Below are positions 1 to 8,663 of a stretch of 64,000 nucleotides of DNA, piece after piece. The notes under the pieces were generated by a model that was given only the letters and a program-made list of their open reading frames with translations, had not been told where the DNA came from and did not search any database. How positions within the stretch are numbered: position 1 is the first letter of the stretch; each line of letters begins with the position of its first letter. The translations under genes and the position numbers were made by a program. This DNA is from CALJFL01 sp036961205. Its GTDB lineage: Bacteria; Pseudomonadota; Gammaproteobacteria; Pseudomonadales; Halieaceae. The stretch lies in NCBI GenBank assembly GCA_036961205.1, contig JBALVI010000013.1, forward strand, positions 1 through 64,000. Reading direction: 5' to 3'.

Positions 1-94
1 GCGCCGCTGTTAGCGTCGTCTTACCGTGGTCAACGTGTCCTATGGTTCCCACATTGAGGTGGGGCTTAGTCCGTTCGAATGTTTCCTTTGCCAT
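1..94 (-). CDS. tuf: Elongation factor Tu, N-terminal part (runs off the window)
   Basis: The first 31 residues of EF-Tu are present; the rest lies beyond the left edge. The start MAKETFERTKPHLN and the P-loop GHVDHGKT (residues 19-26) are diagnostic. EF-Tu is the cytoplasmic GTPase that delivers aminoacyl-tRNA to the ribosome. It lies directly downstream of four tRNA genes on the same strand, the classic thrU-tyrU-glyT-thrT-tufB arrangement, so it is probably the last gene of a tRNA-tuf transcript. A second tuf copy, common in gammaproteobacteria, cannot be assessed here. Confidence 0.98.
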   Translation of the reverse strand, partial: MAKETFERTKPHLNVGTIGHVDHGKTTLTAA

Positions 95-220
95 TACGAC
101 TGTCTCCTATATGCACCGGCTGTAGCTATGCTGTACAACGCCTGCTAACTAATTTAAAACTGTGTCTACTTCACCCAGTCCACTTTGCCTACACTCCACT
201 CACTCTCTACTTATAGCGAA

Positions 221-296
<76 letters not shown>

Positions 297-313
297 ACTT
301 AGCCTTCTAACTC

Positions 314-387
<74 letters not shown>

Positions 388-504
388 TACTCTCTGGGCC
401 AAACCCTTCCTTGCTTGTCTAACCAGGCAACCTGTTACGGCCCTGGCCCTGTATCTGTGCTGTTCCACCAGAATTTTGCAAACCTGCAAAATCCCTTACT
501 TTAC

Positions 505-588
505 TGGTGGAGGGGGGTGGATTCGAACCACCGAAGCTTTCGCGTCAGATTTACAGTCTGATCCCTTTGGCCACTCGGGAACCCCTCC
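505..588 (-). tRNA. tyrU: tRNA-Tyr (anticodon GTA)
   Basis: This is an 84-nt class II tRNA with a long variable arm. Acceptor GGAGGGG, anticodon loop CTGTAAA (anticodon GTA), T-arm GGTTCGAATCC and a CCA end are all visible. A 117-nt spacer separates it from tRNA-Gly, longer than usual but without any other recognisable feature. Confidence 0.97.
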
Positions 589-773
589 GAAAGGCGGCAT
601 ATTGTCCAGACGGCCAACCTCTTTGTCAACCGATACTTTCCAATAAAATTATCAACTTACAGCCGTTTTACGCCCGTAAACCCCCGCAGCTGAACATTCC
701 CCTTCAAAGCGATGGTTTACGCTTCAAATATGTTCATTTTTTGATCGCTTGTGGGTCTAGTTCCAGGCAAAAA

Positions 774-849
774 TGGAGCTGGCGAGAGGAATCGAACCCC
801 CGACCGGCTGATTACAAATCAGCTGCTCTACCTACTGAGCTACGCCAGC
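774..849 (-). tRNA. thrU: tRNA-Thr (anticodon TGT)
   Basis: First tRNA of the tRNA-tuf operon on the minus strand, 76 nt: acceptor GCTGGCG, anticodon loop TTTGTAA (anticodon TGT), T-arm GGGTTCGATTCC, CCA end. The promoter of the operon must lie in 850-1020, but no box pair there is convincing enough to mark. The 185-nt spacer to tRNA-Tyr holds nothing recognisable. Confidence 0.97.
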
Positions 850-1025
850 CTTACTAAATCGACCATCCAAACGAACTAGCCATACAGCCGGCTCGTTTGA
901 AGGCGGGTGATTCTATGGAAAGTGGCGGGGGGATGCAATAGGGTTTGAGAGTGAAATTAGGCAATTCCAGCCCTGTTTACCTATCTCGCTGCCATTATGT
1001 CCAAAACATCCTTATCACAGACAGT

Positions 1026-1050
1026 AAAAAAGCCCACCGAAGCGGGCTTG
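1026..1050 (-). terminator. Rho-independent terminator downstream of the CTERM gene
   Basis: On the minus strand a GC-rich hairpin AAGCCCGC-TTCG-GTGGGCTT runs straight into TTTTTT. It lies about 30 nt after the stop of the IPTL-CTERM gene and isolates that gene from the tRNA operon behind it. Confidence 0.85.
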
Positions 1051-1078
1051 ATTCAATCAGGGATGTAGGTGCGCCAAG

Positions 1079-2710
1079 CTATTTAGGCTTGGCAGATGCC
1101 CGTAGACGGCGGCTTGCTATCAGTAGCAAGCCCAGCATGGTCAGAGCAAGGCCGTAGGCTGATAGGGTGGGGACTGGGGTGGCTGGTCCGCTTGACGAGC
1201 CGGTTACCACCGCGCCACCTGTCGCAACCCCACCGGGGTCAACAATGGTGCCATTGGCAGTTCCATCGGTGTCCCCTGCGCCACCGTCAGTAATACTGAA
1301 CGTCACCACGCTACCACTTATGGAAGCTGGTAAGCGATACCATGGGGTGCCTGCTTTCCAATAGTTGCTGCCATTGGGAAGAGGGGAGCCATAATCCATG
1401 CTCAACGTTACTGTCGCACCTGGGGCACAGCCACTTATGGAGAATGAGATCACACCGTCAACGAGGAAAATTGACGCAGGTGGCGCTGGAGAGGCGGTAT
1501 CCAAGAACTGTGGGAGAGTGGCAAAAGTGCAGCCTGTATCAGCTGAGGTAAAGCTGAGTGTGCCTGTTGCTCCGCTGGGTAGGGCACCCGTGTAGCTAAT
1601 CACTGCCGGTGGCGGTGGCGGTGGCGGTGGCGGTGGCGGTGGCACTACAACATCGTCAGTACAAGTCACATCAACATCTGTGAAATTTGAACCACCCATC
1701 GTGCCAACAGCGTTAGAGACTGTACAGGTTTGACCTGTTGGTGGTGTCAATACGGTAACATTCCAAGTAGCGCCTATAGGCATCCTAGTAGGAAAACGAT
1801 AAGAAGTAATAGGGTCTTCCAGCCAGGTAAAATCATCGACGCCATTGTTTTGAAGAGTAATACTGCCACCAGAGGCTACCCCGATCATAAAACCACCAAG
1901 CTGGCGAGTATCTTCACAAGTCACAGTAACATTGGTGACATCCGCTGCTCCAATCGTTCCGCTACCGTTGGTAACAGTACAGGTTTGACCGAAAGGCTGA
2001 CTTGATACGGAAACCGAATAGCTACTGCCCTCTGCCTGCGCAGGAAAGGTAAAGTCACCATCATCATCAAAGAAGTCTTTGATTATGTCATCACCACCAT
2101 TGTTTTGAAGGGTGACGCTATTCGACAGGCCAGAAACTGTACCCCCAACAGAGGTGGTGTCTGCTGGCGCGCTGCCAACATAAATTGTTATGGTATCTGA
2201 GGGCAGAGTGACAACATATGTTCCAACTCTAAGCCCCAGGCTAGCCAATGTCTTACTGTTCCAGGTTGCCGTCCCGCTCAATGGGTCGCCAGATACATAG
2301 CCATTGGCAAGCCTAATTTTATCGTCGCCGTTTATGGTGGGCACAACAGACATACCAAAATTGTCGCCACTGCTGGAACTCGCCGGATTATTACCGCCCC
2401 TGGAAATAATTACATCCGTTGCGAACCCTGATAATAATTTTATATATGCCTGTGGTGTGCCTAAAGAGTATGAATTTATCTGTAGCCCGCTCCAAAAAGC
2501 TGTTCCCAAGAGTCTAGCGCCATTTTGGATTTCATTCCCGGCTAAAACAAGGCCTGTAGTGTTGATTGATCCGCTATGAGTTGCCACAACATTACCGTCA
2601 CTTTCGACGAAGCTTAACGTAACTGCGGCATGGGCATTTCTGCTTAAAAGTCCTGAGGACACACCAAAAAAGGCCACGGCGAATAAAACACTTGCGACAA
2701 GTCTAAACAT
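1079..2710 (-). CDS. IPTL-CTERM sorted surface protein with choice-of-anchor-U-like domain
   Basis: A 543-residue exported protein. Residues 1-28 form a signal peptide ending AHA. Around 185-345 there are two tandem copies of a domain with the pattern VTLQNNG-DD ... QTCTVxN ... VTC. A run of 12 prolines follows (about 356-368). A C-terminal domain with the GSNYWKAGTPWYRLP signature resembles choice-of-anchor-U proteins. The last 33 residues hold the sorting signal: VPTLSAYG, a hydrophobic stretch, then basic RRLRASAKPK. Such signals are known to be processed by exosortase-type enzymes, linking the protein to the envelope or extracellular matrix; no exosortase gene lies in the window. It is monocistronic, with its own terminator. 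The ligand or role of the repeat domains is unknown. Confidence 0.88.
   Translation of the reverse strand: MFRLVASVLFAVAFFGVSSGLLSRNAHAAVTLSFVESDGNVVATHSGSINTTGLVLAGNEIQNGARLLGTAFWSGLQINSYSLGTPQAYIKLLSGFATDVIISRGGNNPASSSSGDNFGMSVVPTINGDDKIRLANGYVSGDPLSGTATWNSKTLASLGLRVGTYVVTLPSDTITIYVGSAPADTTSVGGTVSGLSNSVTLQNNGGDDIIKDFFDDDGDFTFPAQAEGSSYSVSVSSQPFGQTCTVTNGSGTIGAADVTNVTVTCEDTRQLGGFMIGVASGGSITLQNNGVDDFTWLEDPITSYRFPTRMPIGATWNVTVLTPPTGQTCTVSNAVGTMGGSNFTDVDVTCTDDVVVPPPPPPPPPPPPAVISYTGALPSGATGTLSFTSADTGCTFATLPQFLDTASPAPPASIFLVDGVISFSISGCAPGATVTLSMDYGSPLPNGSNYWKAGTPWYRLPASISGSVVTFSITDGGAGDTDGTANGTIVDPGGVATGGAVVTGSSSGPATPVPTLSAYGLALTMLGLLLIASRRLRASAKPK
1608..1643. repeat. Hexanucleotide microsatellite (GGTGGC)6 inside the CTERM gene
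   Basis: Six perfect copies of GGTGGC encode the 12-proline linker on the minus strand. Gain or loss of whole units keeps the frame and changes linker length by two prolines per unit, so this is a likely site of length variation between strains. Confidence 0.9.
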
Positions 2711-3223
2711 GAAAAAACACCTCTACTTGGGTTAAAGGGGTCAGAGCCCTTTGGTTCTCACACTGAAAGGACGCTACTCCGAGAGGAAAAGCCCAGCTAT
2801 TGAGCAGCCTCATTCTGTTTGTAAATAAACGTGTCATTTTCCGATTCCTTTTATTATTCACGCAGCCGCAAACGGCGCGCGCACTTTGGAATGGATACTC
2901 AGGGAAATGGTTTCGGTCGATGGTGAGAGCGGGTAATGCTTCCCTGCCAGGTAATTCTGCATCTGCGGTCCTTCGCTTGTATTATTATTTCACGCGGTCT
3001 GTAAAGACAACGATTTAAAAACAACAAGGTGTCACGTTATCAGATAATACCCTTACTTTTTATACCGATATGTTATTACCGTCTTTTTGCATATTCCATT
3101 CCGCGCTTGCGAGATATGAACCCGGCCTATCCTTCAGGTAAGTCAGCCAGCGGGGGATAGAAAAATAACAATATAAATCAATTATTTAGATTCAATTTAC
3201 CCCACCCAGACAGTCAAATATGG
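2711..3223. other. Intergenic stretch upstream of the CTERM gene, no gene seen
   Basis: No convincing coding sequence. Short open frames here lack a family match, a ribosome site and codon bias. At 2736-2747 there is a GGGGTCAGAGCC tag resembling the GGGGTCAGA tags that bound the RAYT remnant to the right. The stretch is AT-rich compared with the neighbouring genes. Confidence 0.6.
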
Positions 3224-3491
3224 AATCAAGGGGTCAGATTCCTTGGCCCCGGTTTCGAGCTCTAGACCGCCTAATCTCCCCCCCATCCGGCAAATTGCGC
3301 AGCTCGATTGGCAAACGGCACTAAACGCTCAAGAAAATCACCCTCCCCGAACGCCCATCCTTTACTGGTTGCAGACCTCAATCTCACCAAGACATATTTA
3401 TGAATGCACTCGTCAAGCTTCGATCTGTACCCAGCCTGCCGAGCAGCTGGTGTGCTGCCTAGCGGGTGGTATAGTCGCTTCAACCTCATCC
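3224..3491 (-). mobile_element. Remnant of a REP-associated tyrosine transposase (RAYT), copy 1
   Basis: The minus strand from 3489 to 3271 reads a 72-residue tail with LGSTPAARQAGYR and RSATSKGWAFGEGDF, which matches the C-terminal region of IS200-like RAYT transposases (LG-T-ARQ-YR, then a K-GW-LG-F segment). The catalytic HUH and Tyr part is absent. The fragment starts at GGGGTCAGATTC (3230) and, beyond the coding remnant, an inverted tag GACTCTGACCCC lies at 3577-3588, so the whole decayed element may span about 3224-3590. It is almost identical to 5720-5985, with the first mismatch only after about 175 nt. Confidence 0.8.
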
Positions 3492-3651
3492 GCAGAGCTC
3501 GAGTAATGTGAGATTGGCGGCTACTGGAATAGTTGAAATTTTAGGTTGGAAGCTCAGACTCGCTCATTTCAAAGACTCTGACCCCTTGCACTAGGTGTCG
3601 GCAGGTGCCGCCAAACCCAACAACCAGGGCATCCCCCCATGCACCAGCAAA

Positions 3652-5559
3652 TCAGGGGGTGTACCAAATAGGGGATGTATAGGCGCGCTCCTGAGTGATC
3701 ATCGGCACGTTGTCGGGCATGTCAATATTGAAGTACTTGGCCTCGTAGGCAGTCCAACGGGGCGTGGGTATCTCAATGACCCGCGCATAATAGAAGGCGG
3801 CTTCCTCCGAATCAAAATTCGGATCAGTCCATACCGTGATCAATTCGGGCGCGCCGATAGTATTGGTCCAGGTTGCATTTTTCACATCTACCGTATTACC
3901 CACCGCTGGCAGTTTACCGTCTGCATTCGGCTTCCTCTCACCACCCCACACTACATCGTGGACCTGCTCATGAGTGACGCCCTTCTTATCCATCCAACCT
4001 TTAACAATTTGGATGCGATCCAGGTTGCCGCTATAAGGGTCTTTCATGGCTGCTACCAGGAACTGAGGTGCCTGTGCCCCCTGTGGCGCCTTGCGCAAAT
4101 CACCCCCCATAGGAACACCTTTGCTGTAGCCCGCACTGGCGGGAAGGCGCGAAAGAGCATCCTGTGCATCAAATTCCCAGCCGCCGAAAAGTCTCACGGT
4201 CATCCGCGGGCCGGTAGTAGCGTAGACCTCCCTACGCATCATGGCATCGAAGATTGACTCCCGGGTATTCTCAATCGCCCAGACGGCGGTATAACCCGCC
4301 GAAGCCTGCTGCCAGCCATAGATCGTGAGGCTGGGGTCCAGAGAGGACGCAATCACAACATGCTCGAAGCGATGAGGTTCAGGCTCTACGCCCGAGTGCT
4401 TGCCGAAGAAATTATTCTCTTCTACAGCAGCCAGAGACGTATGCGAATCCGTGCCCGCTGCCATGCCAAATTTAAACGGATTAACACCCAGTTTTTTCTC
4501 AAGCTTCAAGCCATTTTTAAGCGCTTCACGGGCATACTCATACTGCAGCATATCCTTGTCTTTCACCTCAGTACCATCGAGGTTAGCAGCATCCCATAGT
4601 TCGTAATCTGCGAATTCGTCAGGCGGCGAAAGAAAGGGATGTGACTCGCTATCACCTTTAATCTGGGTAACTTCTACAATGGGCTCTAACCTGGCCCTAA
4701 GCTCGGCCAGCTTCTTGGTGTAGGGCTTGCCGGCATTGGTCTTGAGGGCAAACATTAGACCATTGGAAAGATTGCCGTTGTGAGGAATAGCCAGCACCTC
4801 ACTACCCGTTCGCTGCTGAAAGTCATCCATCCACTGCCACAGATCTTCCGGATTCTGACTGTCGAACTGGGAAAAGGGCACTATCTGCTTGGCGGTACGG
4901 GAATCATCACGAAACAGCACATTGCGGTGCAGGTTAAACCCTCCCCGTGTCGTGTACTCAAAACCAATGATGGCCGAGAACACTCCCGGTTCATTGTAGG
5001 TGTCAGCCAGGTCCGTGTATTCACGCCATGCAGTCTTGACCAAATCGGCGCTATCGAAAGGCGGGTCTTCCTGCTGGAGGCTGCCCACAATCTCCATAGC
5101 AGTGCTGAACATACGTTTCTTATCGCCGCTGATCAATTCTGTGTACCAGCGCTGCCCCAACTCTGTCGCGAGCAGCCCCGGATCACCCTTCAGTAACGCA
5201 GGCATGAGCCCATACATTTCCGCATGATCGGCAATGACCAACCAATCGAGTGGACGGGATAATCGAGCCTTGAGTCCATTCGTGGACAACACTTCTTCAC
5301 CACGCGCAAATTTGTATGCATCCTCCTGGCCCAAACGGTTCATGGTTCCCGCGTCTACAGAAACGGCGGTATGAAGATGCTGATCCCCAAACAGCGGACG
5401 TGTAGGAAAAACACGACCTGCGTAAGGGGAAAATCCTTGGGCCCCATGCACTTTGGCCACAGATTCTTCAGATGGTGTGGGGGCCGCGAAGGCGGTACCT
5501 GCCGTTACACCTACAGTGACTAGCAGTGAAACCAGCATCTTGGGTATGAAATGGGGCAT
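3652..5559 (-). CDS. DUF3604 family protein, exported, PHP-like metal-binding motifs
   Basis: A 635-residue protein with a signal peptide (about 1-25, ending AFA). The mature part carries GDQHLHTAVSVDAG (about 58-71), WLVIADHAEMYG, AIPHNGN and GTDSHTSL in that order. These His/Asp clusters have the layout of PHP-type metal-dependent phosphoesterases and fit the DUF3604 family, whose substrates are not established. It probably acts in the periplasm. It is monocistronic, between two RAYT remnants, within an interval that in relatives joins coaX to the tRNA operon directly; it is therefore likely a later arrival. No clear terminator follows the stop codon. Confidence 0.85.
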   Translation of the reverse strand: MPHFIPKMLVSLLVTVGVTAGTAFAAPTPSEESVAKVHGAQGFSPYAGRVFPTRPLFGDQHLHTAVSVDAGTMNRLGQEDAYKFARGEEVLSTNGLKARLSRPLDWLVIADHAEMYGLMPALLKGDPGLLATELGQRWYTELISGDKKRMFSTAMEIVGSLQQEDPPFDSADLVKTAWREYTDLADTYNEPGVFSAIIGFEYTTRGGFNLHRNVLFRDDSRTAKQIVPFSQFDSQNPEDLWQWMDDFQQRTGSEVLAIPHNGNLSNGLMFALKTNAGKPYTKKLAELRARLEPIVEVTQIKGDSESHPFLSPPDEFADYELWDAANLDGTEVKDKDMLQYEYAREALKNGLKLEKKLGVNPFKFGMAAGTDSHTSLAAVEENNFFGKHSGVEPEPHRFEHVVIASSLDPSLTIYGWQQASAGYTAVWAIENTRESIFDAMMRREVYATTGPRMTVRLFGGWEFDAQDALSRLPASAGYSKGVPMGGDLRKAPQGAQAPQFLVAAMKDPYSGNLDRIQIVKGWMDKKGVTHEQVHDVVWGGERKPNADGKLPAVGNTVDVKNATWTNTIGAPELITVWTDPNFDSEEAAFYYARVIEIPTPRWTAYEAKYFNIDMPDNVPMITQERAYTSPIWYTP

Positions 5560-5719
5560 GGTGTTCCCTCTAATCTGGATATTGAATGGACTAAATACTA
5601 GACTCGGATTGTCGCCGCTAAGATTGTGCAGCGTCTAGCGATAACTATAGTATGCAGATGACATAGATCAAACACGCCGACTTTAGATGCTTACAACTAA
5701 CGAAAGCTACAATCAAGGC

Positions 5720-5985
5720 AATCAAGGGGTCAGATTCCTTGGCCCCGGTTTCGAGCTCTAGACCGCCTAATCTCCCCCCCATCCGGCAAATTGCGCAGCT
5801 CGATTGGCAAACGGCACTAAACGCTCAAGAAAATCACCCTCCCCGAACGCCCATCCTTTACTGGTTGCAGACCTCAATCTCACCAAGACATATTCATGAA
5901 TGCACTCGTCAAGCTTCGATCTGTACCCAGCCTGCCGTGCAGCAGGTGTGATGCCTAGCGGGGGTATAGTCGCTTCAGCTCATCC
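5720..5985 (-). mobile_element. Remnant of a RAYT transposase, copy 2
   Basis: This is a near-identical second copy of 3224-3491 in the same orientation, again beginning at a GGGGTCAGATTC tag (5726). A single-base deletion near 5960 relative to copy 1 breaks the transposase-tail frame. Its right end runs into the 3' end of the arsenate-reductase-like gene, and the last codons of that gene (DELKRLY) lie inside the shared repeat. Confidence 0.8.
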
Positions 5986-6380
5986 TCAATACGACTCTTA
6001 AGCTGGTGATAGGCAAATTCAAATGCTTCGTGTTGCTCTACTTCCCCGCCTTCTGCGTGTGCCGGATCCGGCGTGCTCCAGTGAAGACGTTTGTAGCTGC
6101 CGTCCACTATCGGGCAGACCTCCGCGGCGGCTTCGTCGCAGACAGTAATCACTAAATCAAAATGCGCATCTGCAAACTCATCCCAGGATTTGCTGCGGGG
6201 CTGCTCAACAGGAATATGGTGGCGCCGCAGTGTCTCTAGTGATCCGGGATGGACGTAACCCGCCGGAAAACTTCCAGCACTTACTGCCATAAAATGCTCA
6301 CCCGCAAAATGATTAATCAAAGCCTCCGCCATAATTGAGCGACAGGAGTTGCCTGTGCAAAGAACCAGAACATTTTTCAT
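5955..6380 (-). CDS. arsC: ArsC-type arsenate reductase / low-molecular-weight phosphatase family
   Basis: A 141-residue cytoplasmic protein with the P-loop CTGNSCRS (C8 to S15) and two further cysteines at C81 and C89 (ITVCDEAAAEVCP) in the positions used by thioredoxin-coupled arsenate reductases. Expected role: reduction of arsenate to arsenite. The start is set at ATG 6380 because the upstream in-frame ATG at 6416 would add a basic stretch (MMRRRGRGRRR) overlapping coaX and unlike the family; a GGGG site lies 12-16 nt upstream. It begins 10 nt after coaX. The last residues (DELKRLYPR) lie in RAYT-derived sequence, so the native C-terminus appears to have been replaced. No arsR or arsenite pump is nearby. 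Confidence 0.85.
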   Translation of the reverse strand: MKNVLVLCTGNSCRSIMAEALINHFAGEHFMAVSAGSFPAGYVHPGSLETLRRHHIPVEQPRSKSWDEFADAHFDLVITVCDEAAAEVCPIVDGSYKRLHWSTPDPAHAEGGEVEQHEAFEFAYHQLKSRIEDELKRLYPR

Positions 6381-6390
6381 TAGTCTGCGC

Positions 6391-7167
6391 CTACCCCTTC
6401 CCCGCCGTCGCATCACGGTACTGTGCCATTAGCTGCAGGCCTTCAAACACAAGGTCAGGGGCATGGATACTGTTGCCGCCAAACAAGGCTGCCAGCGCCT
6501 GGGCGCCACCCCCACAAAAATACACTACTGGGGCCTCGCCAAAGCCTGGCGCGTTCTGCGCTTCTTCCACAGCAACCCTAACGGCACCCACCTGCGCCAG
6601 GGCGATACCGTGACGCACCGCTTCTGCAGTAGAACAACCAGGGGTAAGAGCGTAATCAACATCCTCCTCAAACCTTACCCTATCTGTATCCAGCAACAGT
6701 GCACGCTCCATCAAGGCCGGGCCGGGCAGAATATAGCCACCCTCGTGTTGACCGGAGGCCGCGATGAAATCGATCGTCAATGCCGAGCCAGCATCCACCA
6801 CGCACACACGCTGCTGACTGCGCTTCCTGGCGCCCAGCATGGCCAACCAGCGATCTACACCCATACGACCAGGATCAGCATAGCTGTTAACCAGATCTCC
6901 GGTCTGCTTTTGGCTGCGTGCAAACCAGGGCTTCAGCCGCCAGCGTGTTTCCAGCAAATTGGAGAATTCGGCTTCGGTATCGGCGCTAGCGACACTGGCA
7001 ACCCAAATTTCGCTGCATTCACCTGTGCAGTTCAGCAGCTCATTTCGCGAGGTTTCCTCGCCGTGAACATAGCGGCCGCGGGTGACGATCTGGCCGTCTT
7101 GCGTTAACAGGCGCCACTTGGCACTACTGTTGCCAAAGTCGATCTGCAGGCAGCGGCCAGAAGACAT
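6391..7167 (-). CDS. coaX: Type III pantothenate kinase
   Basis: 258 residues. It carries the nucleotide-binding start LQIDFGNSSAKW (about 7-18), the MGVDRWLA segment, DAGSALTIDF and the glycine-rich EGGYILPG, all typical of CoaX (ASKHA fold). The enzyme phosphorylates pantothenate in the first step of coenzyme A synthesis in the cytoplasm. The start overlaps the last base of birA, so the two are translationally coupled, the usual gammaproteobacterial birA-coaX pair. In relatives a SPOR-domain gene and the tRNA-tuf operon often follow; here arsC and mobile remnants do. Confidence 0.95.
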   Translation of the reverse strand: MSSGRCLQIDFGNSSAKWRLLTQDGQIVTRGRYVHGEETSRNELLNCTGECSEIWVASVASADTEAEFSNLLETRWRLKPWFARSQKQTGDLVNSYADPGRMGVDRWLAMLGARKRSQQRVCVVDAGSALTIDFIAASGQHEGGYILPGPALMERALLLDTDRVRFEEDVDYALTPGCSTAEAVRHGIALAQVGAVRVAVEEAQNAPGFGEAPVVYFCGGGAQALAALFGGNSIHAPDLVFEGLQLMAQYRDATAGKG

Positions 7168-8144
7168 CAGGTGTCCTTGCGCAGTGAAATTTCACCGCCG
7201 AATATAGGTTGGATACCGGTGCTTGTTTCGAGTTGCAGTGCACCGCGTCCATCAACGCCTCGGCAGATCCCGCGCTGCCGTTTTTCTCCGCTGTGTATAA
7301 CCACCGGTTGATCGGCATAAGCGTCCAGATCTGTCCACGCTTGATGCAATGGACTAAACCCTTCAGACTCAAAACCCGCGACCATAGGCAATATTTCATT
7401 GAGCAGTGCCGCCACCACTGTGCTGCGTCGCGGAGTAGCGCCGGCGCAAATCCCGCCCAGATCAATCCAGCTTTGATCAATTGAGGCAGCGACAGACCGG
7501 GGTATTGATACATTGATGCCCACACCCACCACCACCTGACAGACACCCGCTGCATCTCCCGCCATTTCCAACAACACCCCACCAAGCTTGGCGCCGTCAT
7601 ATAGAATGTCGTTGGGCCATTTCAGTTTCACACCCTCAACACCAAGAGATTCCAGAGCCCGCACTACAGCGACCCCCACCCCCAGACTAAGCCCCTGCAG
7701 GGCAGCAGCGCCCTGCGAGAACTCCCACATGAGAGAAAGGTAAACACTGCCGGCGAAAGGACTTACCCAGGTACGGCCCAGCCTCCCTCGACCTGCAGTT
7801 TGTTGTTCTGCAGTACACACCAGGCCAGAAACGGCGCCTACAGATATTTTTCGCATCAGTTCTGCGTTAGTTGAATCTGTTTCGTTAAGCAGCAGCAGAT
7901 CATTCATCAAGGCAGACGCATCGGAAGTAAGCCCCCCTCTTATATCCACCTCACTCAGAAAATCGACACCTCCCGGAATGCGATACCCCCGGCCTTTCAC
8001 CGCTTCCAGTTCAAGGCCCAGGTCAGCCAGCTTATTGAGCTGCTTCCAAACCGCAGTGCGACTAACGCCCAGGGCGTTGGCGAGATCCTGCCCGGAGCGA
8101 AATTCCCCGTCGGCAAGCATAGGTAGGAGGGTAGTGATATCCAT
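7167..8144 (-). CDS. birA: Bifunctional biotin-protein ligase / biotin operon repressor
   Basis: 325 residues. The N-terminus is a winged helix-turn-helix (FRSGQDLANALGVSRTAVWK), giving DNA binding; the central domain has the biotinyl-AMP loop AGRGRLGRTW and the KWPNDI motif, and a C-terminal SH3-like domain follows. It activates biotin and attaches it to acetyl-CoA carboxylase carrier protein, and with biotinyl-AMP bound represses biotin genes. It is the first gene of the birA-coaX operon, divergent from 8287. Confidence 0.96.
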   Translation of the reverse strand: MDITTLLPMLADGEFRSGQDLANALGVSRTAVWKQLNKLADLGLELEAVKGRGYRIPGGVDFLSEVDIRGGLTSDASALMNDLLLLNETDSTNAELMRKISVGAVSGLVCTAEQQTAGRGRLGRTWVSPFAGSVYLSLMWEFSQGAAALQGLSLGVGVAVVRALESLGVEGVKLKWPNDILYDGAKLGGVLLEMAGDAAGVCQVVVGVGINVSIPRSVAASIDQSWIDLGGICAGATPRRSTVVAALLNEILPMVAGFESEGFSPLHQAWTDLDAYADQPVVIHSGEKRQRGICRGVDGRGALQLETSTGIQPIFGGEISLRKDT

Positions 8145-8286
8145 TGAAATCGAGGTGCTCTTTCATCAGTTTGGTAGTGGCTAGGCAGATAATAGCAAAT
8201 GCTGGAGGAATTCTCCGTTCGGGCAGTGACGTAATTTCATCTCGATCGGCAAGCTACAGCCCGAGCAGCTGTGCTACATTGCCGCC

Positions 8287-8637
8287 ATGGTGGAAAAGAG
8301 TATCCAACAACAGCGGAACATCGCAGCGACGCTGATTACTATCATCGGCTGTAGTCATATTGCCGAGCTCTGGCTTACCGATTTGTCTCGAGAAACATTA
8401 CTCCTGGCGCTTCTAGGAGCCGTTTACCTGTTTATCGGAATTGGCCTGTTCGGCAGGTCCCGCTTTACTTTATTTTTGGCAATGACACTGCCTGCCGCCG
8501 GCATCGCACTGGCGCTGCAGCTGGATCCGATAGAGTCCATGAGTGAGGTGGTGCTACTGCGGATCACCGCCAGTCTACTGGTCATCGCGCTATCAACCAA
8601 CGTACTGTGGTCTGTTCGTAACAATCCAAGTGTATAG
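8287..8637 (+). CDS. Small integral membrane protein of unknown function
   Basis: 116 residues with three to four hydrophobic segments (about 10-30, 38-54, 60-77, 88-106). No catalytic motif or recognised family. It lies 26 nt upstream of the Kef-type antiporter on the same strand and may be cotranscribed with it. The start at ATG 8287 is the first in frame and gives a charged N-terminus before the first membrane segment. Confidence 0.6.
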   Translation: MVEKSIQQQRNIAATLITIIGCSHIAELWLTDLSRETLLLALLGAVYLFIGIGLFGRSRFTLFLAMTLPAAGIALALQLDPIESMSEVVLLRITASLLVIALSTNVLWSVRNNPSV

Positions 8638-8663
8638 ACAATGTTGCAACAGGGAATTAACGC

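Noticed and set aside
507..857. Plus-strand open frame across the tRNA region
   Set aside because: It is the antisense of tRNA-Tyr and tRNA-Thr(TGT) with spacer; no ribosome site or family resemblance.
1608..1643. CRISPR-like tandem repeat
   Set aside because: Six-base units without spacers, inside a coding region: a microsatellite. No CRISPR array was found anywhere in the window.
2800..3018. Small plus-strand open frame in the gap before the RAYT remnant
   Set aside because: No recognisable motif, no ribosome site, not linked to any neighbour; treated as chance.
6381..6416. Upstream start for arsC
   Set aside because: Adds an arginine-rich stretch overlapping coaX and unlike the family, which begins at MKNVLVLCTGN.
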